Source: Planctomycetota bacterium (GTDB taxonomy: Bacteria > Planctomycetota > Phycisphaerae > WQYP01). From it: 64,000 nucleotides of DNA. The position numbers and the translations under genes were made by a program. The notes under the pieces were generated by a model. That model saw only the letters and a program-made list of their open reading frames with translations. It did not search any database and was not told the origin of the DNA. The stretch is from assembly GCA_021800165.1 (NCBI GenBank), contig JAJYZF010000002.1, positions 1-64,000 on the forward strand. Direction: 5' to 3'. The first letter of the stretch is position 1. Each line of letters starts with the position of its first letter. Shown piece by piece: positions 29,206 to 38,994 of this stretch.

Positions 29206-29442
29206 ATGATGAAACCGACATGCAACGGGTTGGCGCTCTTGAAACGCATGGCCATACGCCAACGCCGGTTGTTGGTGTTCTGGCAGAATGGGGGCGGGTC
29301 GGATTTACCCGCCGCACCAGAGCTTACGTACATGGTGGACGATTGTTATGGTGGTGGCGAGCGGGTTGTCCTTATCGGTCCTGTTGAAAAAATGATTGAG
29401 ATGTTTCAGCGTCTGGATGAGCAAATGCCGATAGATTGTTGA
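29206..29442 (+). CDS. hypothetical small protein
   Basis: 78 codons from paired ATGs at 29206/29209; the frame is open further upstream but that part overlaps the rpoC terminator. No family is recognised. The last 40 residues (LTYMVDDCYGGGERVVLIGP, then VEKMIEMFQRLDEQMP) look like a real folded segment with strand and helix. Its stop is two bases before the ATG of the next gene, which supports both as a pair. There is no clear ribosome binding site. Confidence 0.45.
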   Translation: MMKPTCNGLALLKRMAIRQRRLLVFWQNGGGSDLPAAPELTYMVDDCYGGGERVVLIGPVEKMIEMFQRLDEQMPIDC

Positions 29443-29444
29443 CC

Positions 29445-30125
29445 ATGATTAAGAGCAAGACTTATCCTCCTACAACCTGTGGCAGCGGCATGCCCGAAAG
29501 CCTGCATTTATCCGGTTTGCTTACCAGATATGATCCGGAAAGCTCAATCGGTGAATTATCAGACCGTCGGTCAGGGCGGTTGCGCGTGCAGGCTACCGCC
29601 ACTTCAGTAACGGCGCATCGGCGTACAACGGTGCGCCCGTCGGCGCTGGTCGCCCCAGATCCGCTGGCCGAGTTGGGAATCCTTAGTGCGGAGATAAGTC
29701 GCGGGGGCATTGGCAGTTCGCGGTTGCCAGCCCATGGAAAGCGTGTACCCATGGGAGTGATTTCCGTGCTGGTTGTGGTTATAGCAACCTTGGTGGTGGG
29801 CTTTGCGTGCCGTCGGCCGTTGGGCCATCTGCTGGTGTCCGGACCTGCACCTCTTGCTTACAAAACCGACACGCCCCGCGGGATTGCAGCACCTGCGCCG
29901 CGGCGGAAGCCGACATCCGGCCTGGCTGATTCGCAACAGCGGGGAAGGCAAGCACCTGTTTCAGCGGCTCCAACCCGCGCACTTTCATCGCCCAAAGGCC
30001 GCCGTGGGCACCGGGTCGTCACTCACTTACCGGCCAAAACCGCAGACAACATCAGCGGTGGTTCGGAGACCTTCTCCAGTGATCCGCCCGGAGCTTTGTT
30101 CACGCATATTGGCACTGCGCAGTAA
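29445..30125 (+). CDS. hypothetical single-span membrane protein
   Basis: 226 residues from the ATG at 29445, two bases after the preceding stop. About 100 polar residues come first, then one membrane span (VISVLVVVIATLVVGFACRRPL near residues 105-125) and a basic, Pro/Ala/Ser-rich tail of 100 residues. No known domain is visible. The tail could cross the periplasm or bind the cell wall or nucleic acid; that is a guess. Convergent with lipB. Confidence 0.5.
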   Translation: MIKSKTYPPTTCGSGMPESLHLSGLLTRYDPESSIGELSDRRSGRLRVQATATSVTAHRRTTVRPSALVAPDPLAELGILSAEISRGGIGSSRLPAHGKRVPMGVISVLVVVIATLVVGFACRRPLGHLLVSGPAPLAYKTDTPRGIAAPAPRRKPTSGLADSQQRGRQAPVSAAPTRALSSPKGRRGHRVVTHLPAKTADNISGGSETFSSDPPGALFTHIGTAQ

Positions 30126-30301
30126 GCCGTTGGGGCAAAACCCGTGGGATTGTTCCCTGTACTCTGGGCGGGAAAGGCTGATTTTCAGTTGCAGTTCGCT
30201 GTTGGTACGTACACCATGAACGACGTGGCCTGAAGTCAAAAGTGTGGCGGAATGATGGTAAAGGCCCGTGGCTGCAAACCGCGGCCCATGTTGTGACTAT
30301 C

Positions 30302-31033
30302 TTAGGATAGCGGGGAGCTTTCTTTGTGCCGGGGCAGGTTGTTGGGCAGGGCCGTTCTGAATTGATCCACCACCGCCATTTTTACCTGAGCCATGGTTGG
30401 CGTATGCCGGCCGAGTAATACCGTCAGTGAAGTTACCGGACGACCCAGGCCACAGGGATTGATGAGGTCAAAAAATGAAAGGTCGGTGGTGATGTTCAAG
30501 GCCAGACCATGCAAGCTGACCCAGCGCCGGAGCTTTATACCCATGGCACAAATCTTTGCCGGTGCCGAGGTGCCCGCACCGGCGACCCAAACGCCGGTGG
30601 CTCCGGGGCTGCGCAGGCCGGTGACGGAGAATCGTGCCAACACCTCAATAACCACTTGTTCCAACAGCCGCATGTAATCGTGCAGTTTGAGATTGTAGGT
30701 GTTAAGTGGAATGATTGGGTACACGACAAGCTGCCCCGGCCCATGAAAGGTAATATCTCCGCCACGGTCGGTTTCCAGCACTTCCACGTGCCGGGCGCTA
30801 AGCGTGGCGGGGGAGGCCAAGAGATGGCGGCGAGCATCCGGATGGCGACCGATGGTAATGGTGGGTGGATGTTCAACGAGTATCAGGATCCCGGCGGGGA
30901 ATTCACCCGAGAGAACGCGCTGGTGTAAAGCCAACTGCATATCCCAAGCCGCCAGATAGCCCATAATGCCCACATCAAGGGTGGCGATGGTCGCGTTATG
31001 GCCTTTGGAAAGATTGGCAATAGCGGTATTCAT
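30302..31033 (-). CDS. lipB: octanoyl-[acyl carrier protein]:protein N-octanoyltransferase LipB
   Basis: 243 residues. LipB transfers octanoate from acyl carrier protein to lipoyl domains, the first step of lipoate synthesis. Motifs in order: ILILVEHPPTITIGRHPD, TDRGGDITFHGPGQLVVYPI (the RGG-x-THGPGQ active region), then KICAMGIKLRRWVSLHGLALN with the catalytic lysine, and FDLINPCGL with the catalytic cysteine. It has about 20 extra residues at each end. Its start overlaps the stop of lon by four bases (ATGA), an unusual pairing that makes lipB dependent on lon translation. Confidence 0.94.
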   Translation of the reverse strand: MNTAIANLSKGHNATIATLDVGIMGYLAAWDMQLALHQRVLSGEFPAGILILVEHPPTITIGRHPDARRHLLASPATLSARHVEVLETDRGGDITFHGPGQLVVYPIIPLNTYNLKLHDYMRLLEQVVIEVLARFSVTGLRSPGATGVWVAGAGTSAPAKICAMGIKLRRWVSLHGLALNITTDLSFFDLINPCGLGRPVTSLTVLLGRHTPTMAQVKMAVVDQFRTALPNNLPRHKESSPLS

Positions 31034-33921
31034 GGGTGGATTTCCATGCTTCGTGAGTGGGTGGGGCGGCCACGGGAAGGAGCTAGCCGCACCTGTGGCT
31101 GACGGACCAACGCCTTTTTTCGCGGGCTGATTTTCAGATGGGGGGTGTCAGCCAAGCTAAACGCTTGGCGCAATACTTCGTCCACATTTTCCACAAATAC
31201 AAAGGATACATCCTTGCGGACTTGTGTGCTGACTTCATCAATATGTTTGCGATTGCGTTGGGGCAAAATCACGCGGCGGATGCCGGCACGCTGGGCGGCG
31301 ATAACTTTTTCCTTCACCCCACCGATAGGCAACACCAGCCCCCGCAGGGTTATTTCACCGGTCATGGCCAGATCAGGTCGCACCGGCCGATTCAAAAACA
31401 GTGAAGCCAACGCAGTATACATAGCCACCCCTGCGGAGGGGCCGTCCTTGGGCACCGCGCCAGCCGGCACGTGGATATGCACATCGGTTTGACTGAAGGA
31501 TGTGGCGTCAAGATGAAGTTTTTGCGCATTGCTTTTGAGAAGTGAATAAGCCGCCTGGGCCGATTCACGCATGACCTCACCGATTTGGCCGGTGAGTTTT
31601 AATCGTCCCTTGCCGGGCATGCGGGTGGCTTCCACAAATAAAATATCGCCGCCAAATGGCGTGTACGCCAAACCTGTGGCCACGCCGGGCGTGGCGGTGC
31701 GCAGCGCCACCTCGGATTCAAACATGGGCGGTCCGAGAAACTGTGGTAAATCGGCGGGTTTCACGGTGATGCGCGGAGCCTTTTTCAAGGCCGTGCGAAT
31801 GACTTGCGAAAAATTATCTACAGTCGCGGGCCTGGTGGTCTGGCCGGTTTTGTTGTCAGGCTTGTCCGACGGAGTACCGGTGCCGACATCAGGGGAGGGG
31901 GCGGATTTTGCCGCCGCTTTATTTTGGGCCGTACCGCGTGCGGCCGGAGATGGAATGGTTTCGGCCAGCCGGGCCGCGATTCCGCGTGCGACGGATCCGA
32001 TGGCCCGTTCCAGACTGCGCACACCCGCCTCACGGGTGTATTGGTCAATAATGATTGCCAGTGTGGGCAGGGGAATGGAGCACTGCCGAGCGGTGATGCC
32101 ATTCTCCGCGAGTTGCCGCGGCACCAGGTATTTGCGGGCAATGAGAAGTTTATCTTTTTGGGTATAACCGGGAATTTCGATGATTTCCATGCGATCTTTC
32201 AGCGCGGGTGGAACCGGTTCCATATAGTTGGCGGTGCAGATAAAAATAGTGCGGCTCAAATCGAACGGAACGCCCAGGTAATGATCCTCAAATGTGGCGT
32301 TCTGTTGCGGATCGAGCACTTCCAGCAATGCGGCCGCGGGATCTCCACGAAAATCAGCACCGAGCTTGTCAATTTCATCGAGCATCATCACTGGATTGTT
32401 GGCTCCACATTTGCGCAACTCCTGGAGTATCCGGCCCGGCATAGCGCCGATATACGTGCGACGATGACCACGGATATCCGCTTCATCGCGCACCCCTCCC
32501 AGGCTCATACGCACAAATTTTCGTCCCAGGGACTCGGCAATCGATTTTCCCAGACTGGTTTTACCGACTCCGGGCGGGCCTAAAAAGCAAAGTATTGGAC
32601 CGTGTCCCTTCGGATTGAGTTTTCTTACCGCCAGAAATTCCACGATACGCTTTTTGATTTTTTCAAGGTCGTAATGGTCCCGATCCAAAATGGCTTTGGC
32701 CCGCTGAATATCGAGCTTATCAGCGGTGGACACAGACCATGGCAACTCCGCCACCGTCTCGAGAAATGAGCGTATAACCCCAAATTCCGGCGAGGCTTGC
32801 GGAATATTGGCCAGGCGGGAAAGCTCGCGATCGGTCTCCTTTTTTACTATGTCCGGCACCCGGGCGGCGTCGATGCGTTTGCGTAAATCCGCCACTTCCT
32901 CAGACTGGTCTTCCTCTCCGCCAAGTTCCTTTTGAATGGCCTTAAGCTGCTCCTGGAGAAAATATTTGCGCTGGGTTTTGTCGATACTGGATCGGACCTG
33001 TTTTTGAATGGTCTCCTGCAACTCCAGCAGTTCAATACGGGTGGCCAGTTTTTCGCGGACCCGTTCCAGCCGCTTGGTCACGTCCGCTTCCTCCAGCAGC
33101 GATTGTTTTTCCACCACGGATTCGTTGAGATTGGCGGCTAAAAAGTCCGCCAGTGTTCCCGGCGCTTCTATTTCATTTAAAATCCCGTTGGCTTCATCAG
33201 GGATATTCGGAGAAAGCTCAATCATCCGTTGTGCGGCCTGACGAACGCTTTGCACCAGCATCAGAAATTCCGCCGTCGGTTTTTCCGGCGTGGTATCGGC
33301 CAGAGGCTCTACCCGGGCTTTCAAATAAGGTTCCGTCTGCACCACTTCCAGGATGCGAAAACGCATCAGTCCATGGACGACGATACTTTGTTGGCCTTCG
33401 GGGTGGCGCACCATTTTGACCACCACCGAAACGGTACCCATGGAATACAGGTCAGAGGCTTGCGGATCTTCCACGCTGTCATTTTTTTGTGTGACAACCC
33501 CCAGCGTTTTGTCCGCCGGCATGACCACATCCAGCACGCGTCGACTTTTATCGCGGCCGATGGACAGCGGTATGACCGCCCCTGGAAAAGCCACCGCATC
33601 GCGCACCGGCAGGATGGGGAGAATCTCAGGTATTCGCACCTGGTGGACCAACGGGCCAGCGACACCGGCGGTATGGACCGGCGTGGATTGGCTTGACGCT
33701 TCCGCGGGCTTGGACGCAGGATCGGATGCTGGAACCGGCTCTTTCTTAACAGTTGCTGGAGCATTTTCGTTGCGGCCTTGTGGCGGTCCAGCAGCGGTTT
33801 GATCCGAAGCCGAAGGGGCTTGGGCCTGGTCCGACGGTGGTGCGGGTTGGTCCGCATGGTCCGGGCCGGCTTCCGAAACAGGCTGGGAAGAATTCTCTGA
33901 ATCTGACGGGTTCTTTGGCAA
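31030..33921 (-). CDS. lon: ATP-dependent protease Lon
   Basis: 963 residues, longer than the usual 780-820. Order of parts: a Pro/Ala/Glu-rich, low-complexity head of about 110 residues; the LAN substrate-binding domain ([20 protein letters not shown]); a coiled coil; the AAA+ module with Walker A GPPGVGKT at 448-455 and Walker [12 protein letters not shown]; a 60-residue low-complexity linker rich in Pro, Ala, Lys and Thr between AAA+ and protease domains; then the protease with Ser829 in [11 protein letters not shown] and the lysine pair at 870/872 in GGVKEK. Degrades misfolded and regulatory proteins. Lies between hsp20 and lipB on the same strand, so it may be heat-induced. Confidence 0.96.
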   Translation of the reverse strand: MPKNPSDSENSSQPVSEAGPDHADQPAPPSDQAQAPSASDQTAAGPPQGRNENAPATVKKEPVPASDPASKPAEASSQSTPVHTAGVAGPLVHQVRIPEILPILPVRDAVAFPGAVIPLSIGRDKSRRVLDVVMPADKTLGVVTQKNDSVEDPQASDLYSMGTVSVVVKMVRHPEGQQSIVVHGLMRFRILEVVQTEPYLKARVEPLADTTPEKPTAEFLMLVQSVRQAAQRMIELSPNIPDEANGILNEIEAPGTLADFLAANLNESVVEKQSLLEEADVTKRLERVREKLATRIELLELQETIQKQVRSSIDKTQRKYFLQEQLKAIQKELGGEEDQSEEVADLRKRIDAARVPDIVKKETDRELSRLANIPQASPEFGVIRSFLETVAELPWSVSTADKLDIQRAKAILDRDHYDLEKIKKRIVEFLAVRKLNPKGHGPILCFLGPPGVGKTSLGKSIAESLGRKFVRMSLGGVRDEADIRGHRRTYIGAMPGRILQELRKCGANNPVMMLDEIDKLGADFRGDPAAALLEVLDPQQNATFEDHYLGVPFDLSRTIFICTANYMEPVPPALKDRMEIIEIPGYTQKDKLLIARKYLVPRQLAENGITARQCSIPLPTLAIIIDQYTREAGVRSLERAIGSVARGIAARLAETIPSPAARGTAQNKAAAKSAPSPDVGTGTPSDKPDNKTGQTTRPATVDNFSQVIRTALKKAPRITVKPADLPQFLGPPMFESEVALRTATPGVATGLAYTPFGGDILFVEATRMPGKGRLKLTGQIGEVMRESAQAAYSLLKSNAQKLHLDATSFSQTDVHIHVPAGAVPKDGPSAGVAMYTALASLFLNRPVRPDLAMTGEITLRGLVLPIGGVKEKVIAAQRAGIRRVILPQRNRKHIDEVSTQVRKDVSFVFVENVDEVLRQAFSLADTPHLKISPRKKALVRQPQVRLAPSRGRPTHSRSMEIHP

Positions 33922-33984
33922 TTTTTAAATCCTGAAAAGGTCATGACGTTGGCCGGCAATTATTTGCCATGCTCGCTGCCGGGG

Positions 33985-34004
33985 TACCTGAGAATTTTCA
34001 GGTA
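33985..34004 (-). terminator. hairpin between hsp20 and lon
   Basis: TACCTGA (33985-33991) pairs with TCAGGTA (33998-34004) around a 6-base loop. It lies just after the hsp20 stop on the minus strand. There is no T-run, so it may only weaken read-through into lon or protect an RNA end. Confidence 0.4.
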
Positions 34005-34019
34005 GGTCCGGCGTGGTGG

Positions 34020-34472
34020 CTAGAGTTTGTGTTTTCGGCCTTGCTGCACGCCAGCTCCGGAAGCTTTGGGCAGTGTTATCCAAAGCAGCCCGGTGTCGTA
34101 ATGAGCCGAAATGGCTTTTTCGTCCACATTGGACGGCATCTCCAGATTGCGGCTGAAGCTGCCATGATCTATTTCCATCAGGTGTACGGCCACGGCGCGA
34201 TCGTGTGCCGAGGGCATGGGGCACGCTCGTCGGCCCCGGATGATCAATTGATTTTTATCGACGCGCACCTCAATATCGCTTTTATCCATGCCCGCAAGGT
34301 CTACACATACTAGAAATGCCAGACGGCTTTCATACAAGTTCACATCGGGTCGCCAGGATTCTGTTGTCCAAAAGCCGAAGAAACTTCGACTCAGAACCGT
34401 ATCAGTTATAGCGCCTCCGGGCCGCGAAAATAGATCCGACTCCTGTGAGCTGGCCACCACTATTTCAACCAT
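34020..34472 (-). CDS. Hsp20/alpha-crystallin family small heat shock protein
   Basis: 150 residues, normal size. ATP-independent chaperone that holds unfolding proteins. The alpha-crystallin domain begins at WRPDVNLYESRLAFLVCVDL, then AGMDKSDIEVRVDKNQLIIRG with the family's strand pattern, and ends LLWITLPKA; the usual A-x-x-x-NGVL-x-I motif appears as AHYDTGLLWITL, without the Asn-Gly. Followed on the same strand by lon after about 100 bases, a sensible proteostasis pair. The upstream region (34473-34560) contains no CIRCE-like repeat. Confidence 0.9.
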   Translation of the reverse strand: MVEIVVASSQESDLFSRPGGAITDTVLSRSFFGFWTTESWRPDVNLYESRLAFLVCVDLAGMDKSDIEVRVDKNQLIIRGRRACPMPSAHDRAVAVHLMEIDHGSFSRNLEMPSNVDEKAISAHYDTGLLWITLPKASGAGVQQGRKHKL

Positions 34473-34710
34473 GGTCTGACTCCGCTTTCTGACTCAAGAC
34501 GACACCCTTATCATAGCCGCCACATCATGATTTTATTCGCAAATGCCGGTTTAAGCCAAATGGTTGGCCTGGCCTCGGGGTGGGTACGAGTGGTTGGGGC
34601 CATTTTGAGGGCGATACCGCCGGGATGGAATATCTCTATCGTCAACGCGACAGCGCTGGCGATGCGGGGGAATTGCGACGGAGAATGCGCTGGGCGAGGT
34701 CAAGCTATGG

Positions 34711-34737
34711 TTGCAATCAAGAATGCAAGCGTATAAT
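34711..34737 (+). promoter_or_regulatory. promoter with embedded palindromic operator upstream of ThuA-like gene
   Basis: TTGCAA (34711-34716) and a perfect TATAAT (34732-34737) with a short 15-base spacer. Bases 34711-34728 form an almost perfect 18-bp palindrome (TTGCAATC AA GAATGCAA, one mismatch), of the size of a LacI-family operator and filling the space between the two promoter boxes. The rest of the 312-base gap from 34473 shows no gene. Confidence 0.55.
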
Positions 34738-34784
34738 GATTGTGTTCATCGGCGGGTGGTGCATCGGTCATTTGGAGTTCACTT

Positions 34785-35570
34785 ATGGCGGCAATTATTC
34801 ACGTCACGGTTTGGAATGAATTCAGGCATGAAAAAACAAATCCTAAGGTGAAGGAAATTTATCCGCATGGCATGCATGTGGCCATTGCCGAGGCGCTGCG
34901 CAAGGCTGGCGGCATAACCGCTGGTACCGCCACGCTGGACGAACCGGAACATGGTCTTACGTCGGCCGTATTGGAAAAAACGGATGTGCTGATATGGTGG
35001 GGGCATGCCGCCCATGATCAGGTTCAAGATGAAATTGTGGCTCGTGTCCACAAACGTGTGCTGGAAGGTATGGGGCTGGTAGTGTTGCATTCCGGGCATT
35101 ATTCCAAGATTTTCAAACGCTTAATGGGAACCACGTGCAGCCTGACCTGGCGCGAGGCCGGCGAAAGAGAACGACTTTGGGTGTGCAACCCTGGGCATCC
35201 GATTGTGCAGGGAATTGACCGCTATTTTGAGCTGGAAAACGAAGAAATGTACGGTGAGCCATTTGGTATTGCCGATCCGGATGAAACGATCTTCGTTTCC
35301 TGGTTTCAGGGGGGCGAAGTTTTTCGTAGCGGCTGCACGTTTCACCGCGGCAATGGCAAGATTTTCTATTTTCGGCCCGGCCACGAAATGTACCCCACCT
35401 ATCACAGCCCGCAGGTGCAGCGGGTGTTGGCCAATGCGGTTCACTGGGCGGCCCCAAGCGGTGGTCGCTGGATAGATGCCTGTCCCAATGTGCCGATCGA
35501 AAAAGCACCGGAAAAGATCACTGCCAGGGGGGCTACATTGCATAAACCCGGCGAACAGGGATTTCGGTAA
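34785..35570 (+). CDS. ThuA-like trehalose-utilisation family protein
   Basis: 261 residues from the ATG at 34785 with GGAG 7 bases upstream; the frame is open 15 codons earlier without a site. The fold is a class I glutamine amidotransferase-like domain. Visible parts: [59 protein letters not shown], and the C-terminal [20 protein letters not shown]. ThuA proteins are linked to disaccharide (trehalose, sucrose) catabolism through 3-keto sugars in rhizobia; the chemistry is unsettled. It lacks a signal peptide. A single-gene unit behind its own promoter and operator. Confidence 0.88.
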   Translation: MAAIIHVTVWNEFRHEKTNPKVKEIYPHGMHVAIAEALRKAGGITAGTATLDEPEHGLTSAVLEKTDVLIWWGHAAHDQVQDEIVARVHKRVLEGMGLVVLHSGHYSKIFKRLMGTTCSLTWREAGERERLWVCNPGHPIVQGIDRYFELENEEMYGEPFGIADPDETIFVSWFQGGEVFRSGCTFHRGNGKIFYFRPGHEMYPTYHSPQVQRVLANAVHWAAPSGGRWIDACPNVPIEKAPEKITARGATLHKPGEQGFR

Positions 35571-35638
35571 GCGTTGCGTCCGGCCCATGGCGGTGGCACA
35601 GCCCTCACGATACCGGTCCCGGCAAGCGATGATCGACG

Positions 35639-36889
35639 TTACAAGGGAGCGGGCAGTGCGACGGGTCGGCGAATCAGATAAATCCAGTAAGCCAGCCCGA
35701 TGATGAGCATCGGCACGCTGTAGATGACTCCCAGGCTAATCCAGTGTCCGAAGATCAACTTCGGCTGGTCGCCTTGACGGAATTGTTCTCCGATAATGCG
35801 CATGATGGGATAAAAGACCGCAAAGGCCCCGCTGGCCATACCGGCCTTGCGCCAATTGCGACCGATGAACCAGCAGATGAGGAAAAGCACCAGACCTTCA
35901 AAAAAAGCCTCAATGAGTTGGGACGGAATCCGCGGTTCGAGAATGTGGCGCAGTTGGGTGATGACCATGGTATTGCCTTGGCGGGCCAGGTGGATAATTT
36001 GGAGGCGGGCGGAAAAGGGCAGTGGTCCGTGGAAATTTGGATGCAGGCTTTGCCACAGGTGGCGGACGTTGACGTTGAGTTGTATTTGCCGCAGAAAATC
36101 GGGCACCTGGCGCAGTTGGTGCTGTAAAAACGGATATTTACCGGTTTTAGCCAGCCGCACAATTTCGGCTTGCGGATGTATGGCCAGCGCTTGCATGAGG
36201 TTGGGATGATGGGCCTGCAGGTGCCGGGTTAGAAAAGTGACCATACCGGCGACAGGATTGTGCTCCATAAATTGGGCCAGATGGGGGTGAGTGCTGGTCA
36301 GTTTGCCGGCCAGATGACGGATGCGTGCATCCAGCGGTTGCGACTGATAGATCAATTCTGTGGGGAACTGTACCGCCAGGCGGGAATGCCACACATGGCC
36401 GTAGAGTTCACCGTTAATGAAGTTGGCCAAGCGTCCAAAACCGATGCCAATAGGGGCAACCATGGCACCGGCGTCGATGAGGTTGAGGAAACTGCTCTTG
36501 TGGCGGCGGGCGAAAATAAAGGTGGCTACAAAAACGCCGATGATGCCGCCATGGGCAGACATTCCCCCATCCTGCACCATCAGCAGGCTCCAATAGGGAA
36601 AGTGGTGCGTAAAGGTGGTGAACATGCCGGGACGATAGAGGGCGGCCTCTCCGAGTCGGCCCCCGATGACCACTCCAAAAATAGCGACAAACAACACAAA
36701 ATCGGGCAATTTGGCCGCGGGTAAATGTAGTTGGTGATCCTTGATAAGTTTTTTGAGGATAAAGTAGGCCAAGATGAAACCGGTCAGGTATGCGGTACCG
36801 TACCAGCGAATACCAAACCCGGAATGACCCCACTGCCAGATAAAGGGGCTTAGTGTCTGGATGTAGTAGGCAAGAATCAAAATCGGCAA
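35639..36889 (-). CDS. lgt: prolipoprotein diacylglyceryl transferase with a large insertion
   Basis: 416 residues against the usual 260-300. Lgt moves diacylglycerol from phosphatidylglycerol to the lipobox cysteine in the inner membrane. Signature parts are WYGTAYLTGFILAYFIL, GGRLGEAALYRPG, GGMSAHGGIIG (catalytic His region), GFGRLANFINGELYG (conserved Arg) and, near the end, LRIIGEQFRQGD-like text reading MRIIGEQFRQGDQP. Between about residues 185 and 310 lies a His/Gln-rich, mostly hydrophilic insert that splits the family domain and should form an extramembrane loop. Start is TTG at 36889 or the next in-frame TTG at 36880, close to GGAG. Needed for the several lipoproteins in this window. 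Confidence 0.92.
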   Translation of the reverse strand: MPILILAYYIQTLSPFIWQWGHSGFGIRWYGTAYLTGFILAYFILKKLIKDHQLHLPAAKLPDFVLFVAIFGVVIGGRLGEAALYRPGMFTTFTHHFPYWSLLMVQDGGMSAHGGIIGVFVATFIFARRHKSSFLNLIDAGAMVAPIGIGFGRLANFINGELYGHVWHSRLAVQFPTELIYQSQPLDARIRHLAGKLTSTHPHLAQFMEHNPVAGMVTFLTRHLQAHHPNLMQALAIHPQAEIVRLAKTGKYPFLQHQLRQVPDFLRQIQLNVNVRHLWQSLHPNFHGPLPFSARLQIIHLARQGNTMVITQLRHILEPRIPSQLIEAFFEGLVLFLICWFIGRNWRKAGMASGAFAVFYPIMRIIGEQFRQGDQPKLIFGHWISLGVIYSVPMLIIGLAYWIYLIRRPVALPAPL

Positions 36890-37052
36890 AACTCCATCAT
36901 GGTGGCCGCTTTCAACCGGGCTTCATCGTTGCCTGGATGCGGCACCGGCCTTGGTTGGCGGAAAGCTTTCCACGGCAAGGCAGGATAGTCGGTTTAAGCG
37001 CGCGGAACAAGGGCTCGTACTCTCTGGTAAAGCACCTGTGTCTGGCCGGGAT

Positions 37053-38744
37053 CTAATCTCCGCTGTCAGCAGGAGAGAAATTCCGGTATTGGCCGGCATT
37101 TTCCTGGGCAATCATTTGCATCGTTGCCGCGGCTTTGTCGCCGCGTGGCATCAGGGTGTAGGTAAAAATATGAGCTTGCACTCGTTTGTTCAGGTGATGC
37201 ACGTAGTTGGCCAATTGCGCGCTGCAGCCGGAGCCGGTGAGAAAGAAAATGGTTTGCGGATGCAGGTGAAGAGCGGCTTTGAACGGGCGGGTAAAGTGGG
37301 TCAGTTGGCGGCCGGGTGATGCCAATGGGGTCACGCCGCGGAGCAGCCGCAGGCACCGCTTCTTATTTTGGACGGTGGCCATAACCAGGCGGTGCGGGCC
37401 TACGAAGCGGTCATGGCGGCAAAAAACGATGACCGCAAATTGCTGGGTCGGGTTGAGTCGATTGATCGAAACGACGAGTTGGCGGCGCAGCAAGCCAAAA
37501 CAGTGCTGCAGGCAGCCTTCATGATCCACAATATAGACAATTTTGCCCGCATGATCGGATGCTCCCCAGAATCGCACCACCGGGCCGCGCATATTGCGGG
37601 TGTCCGTTTTTAACCGGATTTTGGCGATCTGGAGAGCCTGAGTCTGCCGGATCAGGTCCTTTTTATCAGCCAGCTTTCGGTCCGATCGTATCTGGCTTTT
37701 AAGGTTGGTAATGGCTTGTTGGTCGGCCTTGATGATAATAGCGTAGGCGTTTATGGATGATGGGTCCAAGTTTTTCAAGGCGGCAGGGGCATCCTTCCAA
37801 GGCGTTTCGGTGGAGGATGCCGGGTCGGGCAGAATCATTTTTGGTGGAGCGCAAAAAATCCGGCCTACGGGGCTATGCAAGAGGTTGCCGATACGCCGGC
37901 TAACCCTGGCCAGATCCAGGAGGACCGCGGCACGTGCCGCCAAGAGTTTATTTTGCTGTATCTGGGCGGCAAAGAGTTGTTGACGCTCCGCGTTAACCGG
38001 GTTATTCCACGCATCGGAATTGGTTAGATGGACAAGGATGGCAATATGTTTCTGGTTGACGCGGCCCTGGGTGTTGATATCACGCAGTTTTTTCAGGTCC
38101 GTGCGATATCGTGTCAACAGAGTGTTTTCGAATTGGAGAAACCGGCGGGTTACCTTGTCTGTAGAGTGTTGTTTCGTGATGGAAACCCAAGTGGCTCCAT
38201 AGCGGATCAGCCCCTTGGTGGCCATACGTTTTTGCAACTCGGCATCGGCGATGATGAATGCCGCGCGCAGGGTACGAAAGCGCAGGGACCGGCTGGCCAC
38301 CATCGCGTTGATTTGCGAGCAAACATTGTCGTAGACCTGGTGGCCGCCGGGATGAGCGGACAGCGCCTTTAGGTAATAGGTGCAAGCATGCAAAGGATGA
38401 TTTTGGGTTTCCGCCAGGACCGCCATGTTATTTAAGTCCGCAGGGTCGTACGGTGTGCGGGCCAGAGCCTTGAGCAAGTATTTTTTAGCGGCGGCCAGGC
38501 GCTGCTGTTGAAACGCCAGCACGGCCCGCAATCCCCAGCTTTCGCCCCAATATGGATCCAGCCGACAGGCTATACGAATTTTGGCGGCCGCGGCACCATC
38601 ATGATGGGCGTGGAGCAACGCTATCGCCTGCGAATCAAGATCCTGGGCCTGGGCTTTGGGAGTTGCGCCCATTGCCACCCCCGTGGTATACGTGGTCACC
38701 AGTACACCGGTAAGGAAACCCAAACATCGCAAGGCCCACCTCAT
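37053..38744 (-). CDS. exported TPR protein with degenerate von Willebrand A domain
   Basis: 563 residues from the ATG at 38744, chosen because it begins a signal peptide (MRWALRCLGFLTGVLVTTYT, cleavage after AKAQA-like text ATPKAQA); the frame is open back to a TTG at 38867. Residues 35-160 are TPR-like helices (GESWGLRAVLAFQQQRLAAA, PYDPADLNNMAVLAE). The middle is helical. From about residue 400 comes a vWA-like domain: KIVYIVDHEGCLQHCFGLL, where the metal site DxSxS is replaced (Asp407, Glu409, Cys411), then QFAVIVFC, and FFLTGSGCSAQL in place of the usual LTDG. The adhesion metal site is therefore lost. Planctomycete paralogues with intact sites are common. Divergent from the type VII-like cluster. 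Confidence 0.75.
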   Translation of the reverse strand: MRWALRCLGFLTGVLVTTYTTGVAMGATPKAQAQDLDSQAIALLHAHHDGAAAAKIRIACRLDPYWGESWGLRAVLAFQQQRLAAAKKYLLKALARTPYDPADLNNMAVLAETQNHPLHACTYYLKALSAHPGGHQVYDNVCSQINAMVASRSLRFRTLRAAFIIADAELQKRMATKGLIRYGATWVSITKQHSTDKVTRRFLQFENTLLTRYRTDLKKLRDINTQGRVNQKHIAILVHLTNSDAWNNPVNAERQQLFAAQIQQNKLLAARAAVLLDLARVSRRIGNLLHSPVGRIFCAPPKMILPDPASSTETPWKDAPAALKNLDPSSINAYAIIIKADQQAITNLKSQIRSDRKLADKKDLIRQTQALQIAKIRLKTDTRNMRGPVVRFWGASDHAGKIVYIVDHEGCLQHCFGLLRRQLVVSINRLNPTQQFAVIVFCRHDRFVGPHRLVMATVQNKKRCLRLLRGVTPLASPGRQLTHFTRPFKAALHLHPQTIFFLTGSGCSAQLANYVHHLNKRVQAHIFTYTLMPRGDKAAATMQMIAQENAGQYRNFSPADSGD

Positions 38745-38943
38745 TGTATTAGCTGCATATCCAAGACCAGCCTGCCCATCGAAGGTGGCACGTCGATCTG
38801 GAATGATGCGCGCATCCCCGCTGTTCATTGAAATGCCAGAATAGCGTATATTTGGCAGCCGGGTCAAGCGCGAGGGAAAGGGAAGTCTCGGCCCGGGGCC
38901 AGGGTTTGGAAGCGACGCGGCCCTGGGCTGTTGTGACTGGCCG

Positions 38944-38973
38944 TTGGAAAGTGAGCTACAAGTACACTATAGT
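38944..38973 (+). promoter_or_regulatory. promoter of the type VII-like cluster
   Basis: TTGGAA (38944-38949) and TATAGT (38968-38973), spacer 18, with the ribosome binding site AAGGAG at 38982-38987 and the ATG at 38995. The leader would be only some 15 bases long. Confidence 0.6.
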
Positions 38974-38994
38974 GATATGGTAAGGAGTTGGCTT

